62,167 nucleotides of DNA from Cohnella sp. GbtcB17 (GCF_019091135.1 NZ_JAGXJW010000053.1:1-62167); one strand, 5' to 3'. Positions 17,358 through 26,184 are shown, counted from the first letter of the stretch. Notes: generated by a model not told the origin, from the letters alone. Made by a program: numbers and translations.

Positions 17358-18524
17358 ATGACGGAAAGACCGTTGATCTATTTGGACAATGCGGCGACCT
17401 CCTGGCCGAAGCCTCCCGGCGTGATGGAAGCCATGGAGAAAGTGATGCGGGAGGCTGCGGCCAATCCGGGCCGAGGCAGTCACGAGATGGCCGTCAAGGC
17501 GAGCAGGGTGCTCTTCGAAGGTCGCAAGATGCTGGCGCGCTTGTTCAAGATTGCGAATCCGAACGATATCGCCTACATGCTTAATACGACCCATGCGTTG
17601 AACCAAGCGATTCAAGGGCTGCTGGCACCTGGCGATCACGTCATCACGACGGCAATGGAGCATAATTCCGTCAGGCGTCCCCTTGAGGCGCTAAAGCGTA
17701 AGCTGGGTATTCGAGTGACTTACTTGCCGGTTGGCAGGGACGGCATCCTGGATCCGTCCGATGTTCGGCAAGCGATCACGCCGGACACGAAGCTCGTAGC
17801 CGTCACGCATAGCTCCAATCTGCTTGGAACGATCGCGCCGATCGGGGATATCGGCGCCGTCACGCGAGCGGCCGGCGTGCCGCTGCTTGTCGATGCGGCG
17901 CAAAGCGCGGGCGTACTGGAGATCGACGTTGAAGCGATGAATATCGATCTGCTGGCTTTTCCGGGCCATAAGGGATTGATGGGTCCGCAAGGCACCGGAG
18001 GCTTGTACATCAATCCGGATCTCGAGCTCGAGCCGCTCATGCACGGAGGCACCGGAAGCCGCTCAGAATCGCCTGAGCAGCCTTCAACAAGACCGGACCG
18101 ATATGAGGCAGGGACGCCCAATACGATCGGCATAGCCGGGCTTACGGAGGGCGTGCGGTTCGTCCTCAGCGAGACGGTGCAGCGCATCCATGCGAAGGAG
18201 CTGAGCCTGACCCGGGAGCTGATGGCGGGACTCTCCGAGATACCGGGCGTCCGCCTATTAGGTCCCGGTCCGGCGATCGAGCGTACGGCGATCGTCGCCT
18301 TCACGCTCGATGGCGTCGATCCGTCGGAGACGGCGTTTCTACTGGACCGCCAGTTCGGCATCGCCGTACGGTCCGGCTTCCATTGCACGCCGCTCGGACA
18401 CGAGAGCGCAGGGACGACCGAGACGGGGGCAGTAAGAGCCAGCCCAGGATATTTTACACAGCAATCGGATATTGTATCGTTGGTACGGGCCGTCAAGGAA
18501 ATCGGAGAAACGCTGCGGGCATAA
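17358..18524 (+). CDS. Aminotransferase class V, cysteine desulfurase-like (EGH subfamily)
   Basis: 388 residues from the ATG at 17358, with GGAGGGA upstream. It is a PLP enzyme: the Schiff-base lysine lies in AFPGHKGLMGPQGTGGLY (about residues 200-217) and the cofactor-phosphate segment NTTHALNQAIQG precedes it. A conserved Cys sits in the C-terminal loop (RSGFHCTPLGH). This matches cysteine desulfurase-related proteins, which remove sulfur from cysteine or selenocysteine. No SufU or IscU is nearby, so the sulfur acceptor is unknown. Confidence 0.85.
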   Translation: MTERPLIYLDNAATSWPKPPGVMEAMEKVMREAAANPGRGSHEMAVKASRVLFEGRKMLARLFKIANPNDIAYMLNTTHALNQAIQGLLAPGDHVITTAMEHNSVRRPLEALKRKLGIRVTYLPVGRDGILDPSDVRQAITPDTKLVAVTHSSNLLGTIAPIGDIGAVTRAAGVPLLVDAAQSAGVLEIDVEAMNIDLLAFPGHKGLMGPQGTGGLYINPDLELEPLMHGGTGSRSESPEQPSTRPDRYEAGTPNTIGIAGLTEGVRFVLSETVQRIHAKELSLTRELMAGLSEIPGVRLLGPGPAIERTAIVAFTLDGVDPSETAFLLDRQFGIAVRSGFHCTPLGHESAGTTETGAVRASPGYFTQQSDIVSLVRAVKEIGETLRA

Positions 18525-18595
18525 GGTCCGCACAATGACGGACGGCGGCCCGTGATGCGGGCCGTCCGATCCGGAGAGCGGGGGAGCAATCGAAC

Positions 18596-19087
18596 GTGAA
18601 CGGAATGGGCGAGGATGCAAGCTTGGCGGCGCTCGGAGGCGCCGGCATACTGATTTTCATATTGTTCGTCTGGGTCATCATTTTAAGCGTCAAACTATCC
18701 AGGCTCGCAAGGGCTCACAAGCGCATGATCGGCGAGACCGGCGTGCCCAAGCTCGAGGATGTCCTGATGAAGGTTCACGACCGGATGGAGGACGTGCAAG
18801 CCAAGCAGGCGGTACAGGAAGCGACGATGGCCCATCAAGAAAAACGCCTAGCGGCACTCAAAGGGCGCGTAGGCGTTCATCGGTTCAACGCTTTTTCGGA
18901 TCAAGGCGGCGAGATCAGCTTCGCTGTCGCGATCGTCAACGAACAAGAGGACGGCGTCGTCCTGACGGGCATCCACAGCCGAGAGCAGACCTTCCTGTAT
19001 GCGAAGCCGCTCTCCAAAGGCGAATCGAGCTACCCGTTGACGCCTGAGGAGAAGGCTGCGATCAGTCAGGCAGGGCATAAGGCATAG
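18596..19087 (+). CDS. DUF4446-family membrane-anchored protein
   Basis: 163 residues from a GTG at 18596. One N-terminal membrane segment (ILIFILFVWVIILSVKL, about 19-35) is followed by a basic and coiled-coil-like region, then a compact C-terminal domain (VHRFNAFSDQGGEISFAVAIV). The family is common in this position in Firmicutes and has no established function. Its last 26 bp overlap the convergent yyaC. Confidence 0.75.
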   Translation: MNGMGEDASLAALGGAGILIFILFVWVIILSVKLSRLARAHKRMIGETGVPKLEDVLMKVHDRMEDVQAKQAVQEATMAHQEKRLAALKGRVGVHRFNAFSDQGGEISFAVAIVNEQEDGVVLTGIHSREQTFLYAKPLSKGESSYPLTPEEKAAISQAGHKA

Positions 19088-19679
19088 AGACGCCTCGAAT
19101 ATTGCGAATGGAGGTGGAGATGCAGCCGGCGATGATGTCGGCCATCTTCACGACCAGATTGAGTCTCGTATTTTGAAGAACGAAATATTCCATAAAGCCG
19201 CCGACGTTCACGATGCCCGTCATATGAATATCGCCGACCGGCGGCAAGTCCTTGTTCACGCCGGCACCCGGACGAACGGGACCCGATGCGAGATGAATGC
19301 AGCCGACGCTGGCGACTTGTCCGAGGCAAGCGTCGATGGCGATGACGTAGGGCTGCTTGGAGTTTCTCATGATGGTGTAGAGCGTCTCGCTCAAATTCAT
19401 CGCATGTACGGGTTCGTCCAACGTTCCGTAAAGGTCGAACATGCCCTGCGCATGCCTGGCCAGCGTCGTCCCTACGAGCGGACCCAGCGCGTCGCCGGTG
19501 GACCTGTCGGTGCCTACGCAGACGACGACGATCTGCCGGTCGGAGGGAAGATGAAGCAGCTCGCGCGTGAGCCGCTCGGACAGCCGTTGCATGACGGCAG
19601 GTTCGTTATAGGGTATTTTCAAAGAGAGCGCGGTGGCATCCGCCGCATAGCCGGCCCTTTTATCCCAAGCGCCATTCAT
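19062..19679 (-). CDS. yyaC: Spore protein YyaC (DUF1256, GPR-protease-like fold)
   Basis: 205 residues. The family is linked to sporulation and structurally related to the germination protease Gpr. Conserved segments include VVCVGTDRSTGDALGPLVG (about 53-71) and VIAIDACLG, followed by a glycine-rich VNVGGFMEYFVLQNTRL. GGAGGCGAAG precedes the ATG. It points against replication, next to DUF4446, as in Bacillus. It is probably expressed during sporulation, but I could not define a promoter. Confidence 0.88.
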   Translation of the reverse strand: MNGAWDKRAGYAADATALSLKIPYNEPAVMQRLSERLTRELLHLPSDRQIVVVCVGTDRSTGDALGPLVGTTLARHAQGMFDLYGTLDEPVHAMNLSETLYTIMRNSKQPYVIAIDACLGQVASVGCIHLASGPVRPGAGVNKDLPPVGDIHMTGIVNVGGFMEYFVLQNTRLNLVVKMADIIAGCISTSIRNIRGVSMPYALPD

Positions 19680-19788
19680 TCGTCCGCTTCGCCTCCTCCA
19701 TGGAATAGTAGTAGTATATGGACGAGAGGGCCAATTTATACTTGTTCGGATTGCTTGCTAGCAATCGAAGCAAGAAGAGGGAGAAGCC

Positions 19789-20037
19789 ATGGATCCTATA
19801 TTGATCGCGTTCGACTCGACGCAGCAGGCGCTGAGGGCCGAGATGCTGCTTGAATATGCCGAGGTAGAGATCGATATCCGGCCAACGCCGAAGGAGATCA
19901 CCGCGGGCTGCGCGCTTTCGATTGAATTTCCGCAAGACGATTTGGTTGAGGTCAAACGGATTATCGCCGAAGAGAAGGTGGAAATTCGCGGCTTATTCAA
20001 GCCGGCGAATCCCGGCTACGTAAGAATCGACGAGTGA
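19789..20037 (+). CDS. DUF3343-family small protein
   Basis: 82 residues; IAFDSTQQALRAEMLLE then a PTPKEITAGCALSIEF segment, a typical putative Se/S-carrier-like family (DUF3343). These proteins often sit near cysteine desulfurase-like genes, and one lies 1.3 kb upstream here (17358-18524), which supports a sulfur or selenium transfer role. The conserved Cys is in AGCALSIEF. Function is inferred only from family and neighbours. Confidence 0.72.
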   Translation: MDPILIAFDSTQQALRAEMLLEYAEVEIDIRPTPKEITAGCALSIEFPQDDLVEVKRIIAEEKVEIRGLFKPANPGYVRIDE

Positions 20038-20049
20038 GGTGAATCGAGA

Positions 20050-20967
20050 ATGTCCGGATATCCACAGCCTTATTTGCTGGTAGAGGCGGAGGAGGTCATT
20101 GAAAAAAATCTGACGCTATGGCAGCAATTTTTAGACGATATTTGGGATTCGTTAAGCGATACCCACATGTGGATGGGCGTGCTAAAGGTCGTGCTGCGGA
20201 TTCTGGTTATCCTCATCGTCAGCCGGATCGTCCGCATCGTGATCAATCGCGTTGTGGACAACTTCATGAATCCCAGAGCGTCTAAAAGGCTTAAGCTCAG
20301 AACGAGAAGAGTTCAGACGGTAGGCAAGCTGCTTAAAAATACGGCGACCTATATCATTAACTTCATCGTGCTGCTGCTCGTGCTGAACGAGTTCAACATC
20401 AATCTCGCGCCGCTGCTTGCGGGAGCTGGCGTGATCGGGCTGGCGATCGGCTACGGCGCCCAGAGCCTGGTGAAGGACGTTATCACCGGATTTTTCGTTA
20501 TCCTCGAGGATCACTTCTCCGTCGGCGATGTCATCGAAGTCGGAGGCAAGTTCAAAGGAACGGTCGAGATGATCGGGCTTCGCGCGACGCGAATTCGCAG
20601 CTGGACCGGCGAGGTATACATACTGCCGAACGGCAATATCTCCGATGTGACCAACTATTCGGTCAACAACGCGCTGGCCGTCGTGGACGTATCCGTAGCG
20701 GCGACTGAAAATCTCGATCATATGGCGGAAATCGTGAGGAGCGCGGCCGCGAAGTTCGAAGATACGAATATCGTGGGCAGGGCGGAGTTTCTCGGCATTC
20801 AGTCGATCACCGCGAGCGATGTCATCCTGCGGCTGACGGTGCTGTGCCGTCCTAACACGCAAGGGGCCGTATCCAGACATTTGAATGCGGAGGTTAAAAA
20901 GGCGTTCGAAGCTGCGGGCAATCCGCGCTATTATTCGATCGAGGCTATGGAGAGGGCGGGGAGCTAA
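20050..20967 (+). CDS. Small-conductance mechanosensitive channel, MscS family
   Basis: 305 residues. Membrane segments are at about 40-60 (VVLRILVILIVSRIVRIVI), 95-115 and 118-140; the last is the pore helix (LLAGAGVIGLAIGYGAQSLVKD). Then the beta domain begins (GDVIEVGGKFKGTVEMIGLRATRIRSWTGE). The channel opens under membrane tension and releases solutes. It is 12 bp after DUF3343 and 3 bp before yyzM, so the three genes look like an operon. Confidence 0.9.
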   Translation: MSGYPQPYLLVEAEEVIEKNLTLWQQFLDDIWDSLSDTHMWMGVLKVVLRILVILIVSRIVRIVINRVVDNFMNPRASKRLKLRTRRVQTVGKLLKNTATYIINFIVLLLVLNEFNINLAPLLAGAGVIGLAIGYGAQSLVKDVITGFFVILEDHFSVGDVIEVGGKFKGTVEMIGLRATRIRSWTGEVYILPNGNISDVTNYSVNNALAVVDVSVAATENLDHMAEIVRSAAAKFEDTNIVGRAEFLGIQSITASDVILRLTVLCRPNTQGAVSRHLNAEVKKAFEAAGNPRYYSIEAMERAGS

Positions 20968-20970
20968 CGG

Positions 20971-21201
20971 ATGGAGAGGAAGGAGTTCGGACTCGGGGAC
21001 ATCGTGCAGATGAAGAAGCCGCACCCTTGCGGCGCCAACGAGATGGAGATCATCCGGATGGGAATGGACATCCGGATCAAGTGCGTCAAGTGCAAGCACA
21101 GCATCCTGCTGCCGCGGGCGAAGTTCGAGAAAAGCATGAAAAAAATGCTGCAGGCCGCGCCGCGCGAGGAAGCCGAATTAGCCGAAAAAGAAACGGAATA
21201 A
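20971..21201 (+). CDS. yyzM: DUF951-family protein (YyzM-like)
   Basis: 76 residues. The core GDIVQMKKPHPCGANEMEIIRMG and IKCVKCKHSILLPRAKF carries a Cys-X2-Cys and an HPCG motif, suggesting metal binding. It is a close neighbour of rpsF in many Firmicutes (B. subtilis YyzM), but here ychF, which usually follows, is absent. The last part is acidic and lysine-rich. Function is unknown. Confidence 0.78.
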   Translation: MERKEFGLGDIVQMKKPHPCGANEMEIIRMGMDIRIKCVKCKHSILLPRAKFEKSMKKMLQAAPREEAELAEKETE

Positions 21202-21228
21202 CGCGCGCAAATTGATCGTAAAACAGGC

Positions 21229-21257
21229 TTGCAAGTTGTCCGGAACTGTGATACGAT
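21229..21257 (+). promoter_or_regulatory. Probable promoter of the tRNA-Ser gene
   Basis: TTGCAA (21229-21234) and TACGAT (21252-21257) with a 17-bp spacer precede the tRNA by 12 bp. Confidence 0.5.
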
Positions 21258-21269
21258 ATTCCTTGCTGC

Positions 21270-21360
21270 GGAGAGGTACCCAAGTGGTCCAAGGGGGTTG
21301 ACTCGAAATCATCTAGGCGTCGCAAGGCGTGCGTGGGTTCGAATCCCACCCTCTCCGCCA
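21270..21360 (+). tRNA. tRNA-Ser (anticodon CGA)
   Basis: Acceptor arms GGAGAGG and CCTCTCC pair, the discriminator is G and the CCA end is encoded. A long variable arm (about 13-16 nt) and a TTCGAATC T-loop mark a class II serine tRNA. The anticodon loop is CTCGAAA, giving CGA, which reads UCG. One U-U mismatch is seen in the anticodon stem, so the exact folding should be confirmed. Confidence 0.9.
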
Positions 21361-21373
21361 TACATAAGCTATC

Positions 21374-21403
21374 AAGCGGTTCCCATCCGGGAGCCGCTTT
21401 TTT
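21374..21403 (+). terminator. Terminator after tRNA-Ser
   Basis: Arms AAGCGGTTCCC (21374-21384) and GGGAGCCGCTT (21389-21399), with one G-T pair, end in a run of T residues. Confidence 0.85.
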
Positions 21404-21417
21404 GCGACTTGTGACTA

Positions 21418-21454
21418 AAGAAGAGACCCGAATCCGCCATTCGGGTCTCTTCTT
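21418..21454. terminator. Bidirectional terminator between tRNA-Ser and the leftward operon
   Basis: A perfect 16-bp stem (AAGAAGAGACCCGAAT, 21418-21433, and its complement 21439-21454) has a 5-nt loop. It ends the leftward kht operon and can back up the tRNA terminator. Confidence 0.85.
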
Positions 21455-21470
21455 CACAATATAACGACCT

Positions 21471-21725
21471 TCAACGCCGTCTGAGCGGAATGACCTCAAT
21501 CGAGCAGGCCGGGTCGATGTCGCGGGCGATCCGGGAGAGGGCGACGGCTTCGATACGGAACACGGGGTAGCCGAGCGTATCGCCGTGCGCCCACACGCGC
21601 TTTAGCTTGAGCTGCGCCGATACGGCCTCATGAATGTCGGCGGCCCGCCGGCTGGTCACGCATGCGATGCGGTTAAGGGATAAGCCGAGCGACGGGAAGC
21701 GAGAAGCCTGTTTGGAGATATCCAT
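21471..21725 (-). CDS. Small protein of unknown function downstream of khtU
   Basis: 84 residues. ATG at 21725 with AGGAGGACAG upstream, so expression is likely. Composition is basic and hydrophobic with no clear motif; a segment LGYPVFRIEAVALSRIARDIDP is the most structured-looking part. It follows khtU in the same direction and is probably part of the khtT-khtU transcript. I do not recognise the family. Confidence 0.55.
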   Translation of the reverse strand: MDISKQASRFPSLGLSLNRIACVTSRRAADIHEAVSAQLKLKRVWAHGDTLGYPVFRIEAVALSRIARDIDPACSIEVIPLRRR

Positions 21726-21798
21726 AGCTGTCCTCCTGATTCGGTGAGATGGAGATGCTCAATAATCGGGATGCGTTGGGATAAGACCGCTTCACTTG

Positions 21799-23010
21799 CT
21801 ACGCAGCTTGATTGTCCGCCGAACGGTTCCATTTGAACACCTTTCCGAGCAGCTTGTGAATATGCTTGGATTCCTTGGTCAGCAACGGACCCAGAATCGC
21901 CAGAATAAGCACGTACAAGGCGGCGAAGGGCTGGAGGACGACGAGGAGCCCCCCGGCTTTGGCCATATTGGCCATAATGATGGAAAACTCCCCGCGCGCC
22001 ACGATCGTCAAACCGACGTTGGAGGATGCTTTGCTCGACAGGCCGGCGCTGCGGCCCGCCAGAAGGCCGGCGGCATAGTTGCCGATCAAAGTGACGACGA
22101 CGGCGCCCAAGGACAGCCACAGCGCATCTGCGAGCGTCAGCGGGTCGATCGTCAGGCCGAAGCTGAAGAAGAAGATCGCGCCGAAAAAATCGCGGAAAGG
22201 CAAAATGAAATGTTCGATCCGCTTGATATGATCGGTCTCCGCCAGCACCAGGCCGAACAGGAGGGCGCCGATCGCTTCGGCGACGTGGATCGTCTCGGAG
22301 AAGCCTGCCACGAGGAACAGGCCGCCGAAGACGATGAGGCCGAACAGTTCGTTCGAACGGACGCTGAGCGCTTTGTTCAGGAGCGGCACGCACTTGCGGC
22401 CGACGACCAGCATGAAGAGCATGAAGGCGAAGGCGATGCCGGCGGAGCCGAGGACGCCCCAGACCGAAGAGGAATCGCTCAGGACGAGGCCGGACAGGAT
22501 CGAGATGTAGACGGCAAGGAAGACATCTTCGAACATAATGATGCCCAAGATGAGCTCTGTCTCCGCATTTGCCGTGCGTTTGAGATCGACGAGAACTTTA
22601 GCCACGATAGCGCTGGAGGAAATCGTCGTGATCCCCGCCATGACCAGCGTCTCCGCCAGCGGGAAGCCTGTCAAAAAGCCGTACGCAAGGCCCAGCGTGA
22701 AGTTGATCGCGATATAGATCGTGCCGCCGAACGCGATCGACTTGCCTGATCGAAGCAGCCGGCCGACGGAAAACTCCAGCCCGAGGTAGAACAGGAGAAA
22801 CAGCACGCCGATTCTTCCCATGAACGAGATCAGCGAGGCGCTCTCGATGAAGCGAAAGTCGAGATGCCACAGTTTAAAAGAATGAGGCCCTACGGCCATG
22901 CCGATCAGGATATAAAACGGAATGACCGAAAAACGGAGCTTGGCGGAAATGAGTCCCGCAAGGGCGATCAATGCCACGGCCAAGCCGACTTCCAGCACGA
23001 GATGGTCCAT
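21799..23010 (-). CDS. khtU: Cation:proton antiporter, KhtU type (CPA2)
   Basis: 403 residues, about twelve membrane helices, starting LVLEVGLAVALIALAGLISAKL. It has the ATP-independent CPA2 architecture of KefB/GerN-type K+(Na+)/H+ exchangers, with a conserved acidic pair region (ILGIIMFEDVFLAVYISILSG). It lies 1 bp after khtT, matching the B. subtilis KhtTU K+ efflux pair, where KhtT gates KhtU. K+ export under alkaline or methylglyoxal stress is family knowledge. It reads against replication. Confidence 0.85.
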   Translation of the reverse strand: MDHLVLEVGLAVALIALAGLISAKLRFSVIPFYILIGMAVGPHSFKLWHLDFRFIESASLISFMGRIGVLFLLFYLGLEFSVGRLLRSGKSIAFGGTIYIAINFTLGLAYGFLTGFPLAETLVMAGITTISSSAIVAKVLVDLKRTANAETELILGIIMFEDVFLAVYISILSGLVLSDSSSVWGVLGSAGIAFAFMLFMLVVGRKCVPLLNKALSVRSNELFGLIVFGGLFLVAGFSETIHVAEAIGALLFGLVLAETDHIKRIEHFILPFRDFFGAIFFFSFGLTIDPLTLADALWLSLGAVVVTLIGNYAAGLLAGRSAGLSSKASSNVGLTIVARGEFSIIMANMAKAGGLLVVLQPFAALYVLILAILGPLLTKESKHIHKLLGKVFKWNRSADNQAA

Positions 23011-23011
23011 A

Positions 23012-23506
23012 TTAAGCCTCCCCGCCGGTCAGGATGCTTTTGAGCGCCTTCAGGTTTTCCCGTTCGCCCGCTGCGATCAGCATGGAATCCGCAGTCAGCA
23101 CGAAGTCGGGGCCGGGCGTAATATGCTTGGCATGGTCTCTCTCGACGATCGCGAGCACCGTGGCGCCGGTGCGCCGGCGAATCTCAAGGTCGCCGATCGA
23201 GACGCCGACGCATGGACTGCGGGACTCCAGCTTGAACCACTCGATCACGAGGTCGCTTAGCGCGATCTCGATCGATTCGAGCATGCGCGGCTTAAAGGTC
23301 ATGCCCCCGACGATGGCTGCGATCGAACGCGCCTCGTCGTCGTCGAGCGTGATCATGGAGATGCTGTCTTCAGGGTCGTCGTATTCGAAATGATAAAGCT
23401 CGCGACGGCCGTCGTCGTGTATGACGACGACGAGCCGGTCGCCGCTGCGCGTGAGGATTCGGTACTTCCGCCCGACGCCGGGCAGATCCGTCTCTCTGAT
23501 ATCCAT
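23012..23506 (-). CDS. khtT: KhtT-type regulatory subunit with TrkA_C domain
   Basis: 164 residues from the ATG at 23506 (MDIRETDLPGVGRKY), preceded by AAAGGATG. The N-terminal part is KhtT-specific; the C-terminal RCK_C/TrkA_C domain runs from about residue 75 (LSDLVIEWFKLESRSPCVGVSIGDLE). In B. subtilis KhtT controls KhtU and its TrkA_C domain binds c-di-AMP, which fits with gdpP at 32.4 kb in this window. Cotranscribed with khtU. Confidence 0.85.
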   Translation of the reverse strand: MDIRETDLPGVGRKYRILTRSGDRLVVVIHDDGRRELYHFEYDDPEDSISMITLDDDEARSIAAIVGGMTFKPRMLESIEIALSDLVIEWFKLESRSPCVGVSIGDLEIRRRTGATVLAIVERDHAKHITPGPDFVLTADSMLIAAGERENLKALKSILTGGEA

Positions 23507-23696
23507 GGACAACATCCTTTCTGCTTGCATAAGTTCCGACTCACAAAAGAGCCGCGGGAGAAGAAGCCACCGCTGTTTGCGGCAGACGAAGGGTACTGGA
23601 TAAATGGCAAGTAGAACATCTAACGCGGGGGACGGACAGATCGAAATACACGCTGCCTCTGATCGAAGGCGCGAGCGATGCTGCCGGGTGGACGGA

Positions 23697-24059
23697 TTAG
23701 GAGACGTACGTGGAGGAGAACTGAAGCGGCCGCAGCAGCAGTCTGCGCAGCAGAACGTGCACCGAGGCGATATGCGCGCGGTGATGGGTCGGAAGACGGT
23801 AAGGGAGCCTGGATAGGCGTAAAATTAAAGCATATAAGAGGAACAGCAGGGGAGTGCGCGGTCTTGGCTTGGGCGCCGCAGAATCGGGCGTGCGGGATTG
23901 AACGTGCGTATGGAACTCAGTGCCGCGAAGGCTTGCGGCCGCGGATTCGCCGACTGTAGATTCCAACGTAGGCGTGGGCGTCGAGAAGATCATGAATACG
24001 GCTAGCAGCAGCCAGGCGATCAGATCGCCGGCAGAGCGCGTCGGATTCATTTTAATCAT
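23697..24059 (-). CDS. Small membrane-like protein, doubtful
   Basis: 120 residues from an ATG at 24059 with AAAGGGGGG upstream. The N terminus has a signal-like hydrophobic stretch (LIAWLLLAVFMIFS, about 13-26) and a second at about 69-80 (LLFLLYALILRL). The rest is basic and low in structure, ending in arginine- and leucine-rich residues. It may be real, since the start site is good, but composition could also reflect an antisense shadow. No family is recognised. The gap 23507-23696 shows nothing else. Confidence 0.4.
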   Translation of the reverse strand: MIKMNPTRSAGDLIAWLLLAVFMIFSTPTPTLESTVGESAAASLRGTEFHTHVQSRTPDSAAPKPRPRTPLLFLLYALILRLSRLPYRLPTHHRAHIASVHVLLRRLLLRPLQFSSTYVS

Positions 24060-24464
24060 CGGCAGCCCCCCTTTAGTTATAACTTAACCATAGTGTAGCA
24101 CAGTTTAACCGTCGGTATCAAAAAGGAATCCGACTCGGTTGTCCGATGACCGACGGCAATCCGGGGGTAAAATGCAAATGACGAAAGACCCCTCGCGGGG
24201 TCTTCCGGGCGACGTTAATCGAAGCTGGACTTCCTGTCGTGCGTGACGTTGCCGGTTCATCCCGGCGCTTCGGCTCGTTGAAGGTTCGCTAACGCGATAA
24301 CGTGTATTGCAAGACCATGTCTGCGACACAACCCCTCGCTTCCTACTCCGTCTTCGACGTTCCTCTTGCGGGTTGTTGCCTGCAAAGGTTCAACGGAACC
24401 AACACCTCTCTGTTCGTCGCCGGTAATTAGAATGTCCGGCATCGGGCAGCGTTATACGCGGTCT
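24060..24464. other. Intergenic region without a supported gene
   Basis: About 400 bp. It contains a short hairpin (AAGACCCC/GGGGTCTT near 24186-24204) that could end leftward transcription from yjzC. Small open frames on both strands have no ribosome binding site or family match. Nothing else is supported. Confidence 0.4.
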
Positions 24465-24650
24465 TTAAAATTGTTTGACTCTTTTCCATTTGCGATTGTG
24501 GTTGGTCGTCTCGGGGAAACGCTCGCCCTTCTCCAGCGTCACATGCTTGGGATCCTCGATGTTCATGTGAAAAGCGTCCTCGCCGACTTCCATGTAATGA
24601 CCGCCGTTCGGCGCGCGGTCGCCCGGTTCGAACTGTGTCTGTTCGCCCAT
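24465..24650 (-). CDS. yjzC: YjzC-family small protein
   Basis: 61 residues from the ATG at 24650 (MGEQTQFEPGDRAPNGG), preceded by GGAGGTGATC. The sequence matches the YjzC family, including FPETTNHNRKWKRVKQF near the end. Function is unknown; such proteins are common in bacilli. It is divergent from rpsF. Confidence 0.8.
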   Translation of the reverse strand: MGEQTQFEPGDRAPNGGHYMEVGEDAFHMNIEDPKHVTLEKGERFPETTNHNRKWKRVKQF

Positions 24651-24688
24651 GATGATCACCTCCAGGCCTTAGTGTTGCGGGAAAAACC

Positions 24689-24717
24689 TTGCGGTATGCG
24701 GGCGAATGTGATAAATT
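24689..24717 (+). promoter_or_regulatory. Possible promoter of the rpsF operon
   Basis: TTGCGG (24689-24694) and TAAATT (24712-24717), spacer 17 bp, about 100 bp before rpsF. Confidence 0.4.
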
Positions 24718-24818
24718 ATTCAGGTATGCGGTAAAAAGGCATACTCCTTGCTCCTCGGCCGCGGACAGGTTCTGCGGTATCGAATCGGGGGGCCAAAGAC
24801 CAAAAGGAGGTAACGAAG

Positions 24819-25103
24819 ATGCGCAACTACGAGTTGTTGTACATCATTCGTCCGGACGTGGACCAAGAGTCCGTTCAAGCTGTCACGGAGAAATTCCAGG
24901 GCACCATCGCGAACGGCGGCGAGCTCACGAAGCATGAGGTGCAGGGCAAGAAGCGCCTCGCTTACGAGATCAACAAGCACCGCGACGGGACGTATGTGCT
25001 GGTTCACTTCACGGCCGAGCCGGCTGTGGTCACCGAACTGGAACGCGTACTCAAGATCACCGACGAAGTCATTCGTCACATCGTCGTACGCGATGTCGCT
25101 TAA
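24819..25103 (+). CDS. rpsF: Ribosomal protein bS6
   Basis: 94 residues, starting MRNYELLYIIRPDVDQE, with AAAAGGAGG upstream. S6 pairs with S18 in the 30S platform. It is the first gene of the conserved rpsF-ssb-rpsR operon. In many bacteria the S6:S18 complex binds the leader to autoregulate; I could not confirm such a structure here. Confidence 0.97.
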   Translation: MRNYELLYIIRPDVDQESVQAVTEKFQGTIANGGELTKHEVQGKKRLAYEINKHRDGTYVLVHFTAEPAVVTELERVLKITDEVIRHIVVRDVA

Positions 25104-25184
25104 GGCAGTCGCTTAAGTCAGCACAATGCGCAATACCCGGCGGTTAACGCCGTTCAAGTCGTCACTCGCAGGAGGGGACCGAAG

Positions 25185-25733
25185 ATGTTGAACCGTGTTA
25201 TTCTGATCGGACGCTTAACCAAAGATCCCGAGCTTCGCTATACGCCTGCAGGCGTGGCCGTAGCCCAATTTACGCTGGCTGTAGACCGCCCGTTCTCCCG
25301 CGATTCCGGCGGGGGCGAACGCGAACGCGAGGCGGACTTCATTCCTGTCGTCACTTGGCGCCAACTGGCGGAGACGTGCGCGAACTACCTTCGGAAAGGC
25401 CGTCTGGCCGCCGTCGAGGGGCGCATTCAAGTGCGCAACTACGAGAATAACGAAGGTCGCCGCGTCTATGTCACCGAAGTCATCGCAGACAACGTACGCT
25501 TCCTCGAATCGCCGAACCGCGAAGGCGGATCGCAAGGACGGGACGAGTACGGCGGAGGCGGTAACGGTGGCGGCGGCAATAGCGGCGGAGGATACGGCGG
25601 TGGCGGCAATTACGGCGGAGGCAACTCCGGCGGCGGCCGCAGCTCCGGCTCCAGAGGCGGCAACAATCAATCGGATCCATTCGCGGACGACGGCAAGCCG
25701 ATCGACATATCGGACGATGATTTGCCATTCTAA
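25185..25733 (+). CDS. ssb: Single-stranded DNA-binding protein SSB
   Basis: 182 residues. The OB-fold domain is at residues 1-105 (MLNRVILIGRLTKDPELR through VRFLESPN). A long glycine-rich linker follows (about residues 122-160, GGGGNGGGGNSGGGYGGG). The acidic tip ISDDDLPF is intact for partner binding. It coats single-stranded DNA in replication and repair and sits between rpsF and rpsR as in Bacillus. Confidence 0.96.
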   Translation: MLNRVILIGRLTKDPELRYTPAGVAVAQFTLAVDRPFSRDSGGGEREREADFIPVVTWRQLAETCANYLRKGRLAAVEGRIQVRNYENNEGRRVYVTEVIADNVRFLESPNREGGSQGRDEYGGGGNGGGGNSGGGYGGGGNYGGGNSGGGRSSGSRGGNNQSDPFADDGKPIDISDDDLPF

Positions 25734-25756
25734 GACAGGGAAGGACGGTACTATAA

Positions 25757-26089
25757 ATGAGCGAACAACAAGCACCAGCCGCTCGTGAAGAGCGCACGTA
25801 TACGCCCCGCGAGAACCGCGGTCCGGGCGGAGGCGGCGACCGCGAACAACGCGAGCCCCGCAAGTTCCGTCGCGGACGCAACAAGCGCCGCAAAGTTTGC
25901 TACTTCACGGTGAACAAGATCACGCACGTCGACTACAAGGACCTGGACCTGCTTCGCAAGTTCATCTCCGAGCGCGGCAAGATTCTGCCTCGCCGTGTGA
26001 CGGGCACGAAGGCCAAGTACCAACGCATGCTGACGGTCGCGATCAAGCGCTCCCGCCAAATGGCGCTGCTGCCTTACACCACCGACTGA
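25757..26089 (+). CDS. rpsR: Ribosomal protein bS18, with extended N terminus
   Basis: 110 residues; the usual S18 is about 79. The conserved core starts at about residue 38 (RRGRNKRRKVCYFTVNKITH) and ends LPYTTD. The first 37 residues are Arg/Glu/Gly-rich and unusual in length. A GTG-free ATG at 25757 starts the frame. Ends the rpsF-ssb-rpsR operon and is followed by two strong terminators. Confidence 0.95.
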   Translation: MSEQQAPAAREERTYTPRENRGPGGGGDREQREPRKFRRGRNKRRKVCYFTVNKITHVDYKDLDLLRKFISERGKILPRRVTGTKAKYQRMLTVAIKRSRQMALLPYTTD

Positions 26090-26127
26090 GTCGGGTGACC
26101 GTACAGGCTGCGCTTGACGACAGCCAG

Positions 26128-26160
26128 GGCTATGTCCTCTACGAGGGCATAGCCTTTTAA
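26128..26160 (+). terminator. Terminator of the rpsF-ssb-rpsR operon
   Basis: Arms GGCTATGTCCTC and GAGGGCATAGCC with a three-base loop are followed by TTTTAATTTG. Confidence 0.85.
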
Positions 26161-26184
26161 TTTGTTTGCTATAGATTACGATAA

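Noticed and set aside
24723..24818. S6:S18-type autoregulatory RNA before rpsF
   Set aside because: The bulged CCG hairpin is not evident by eye; only covariance searching could decide.
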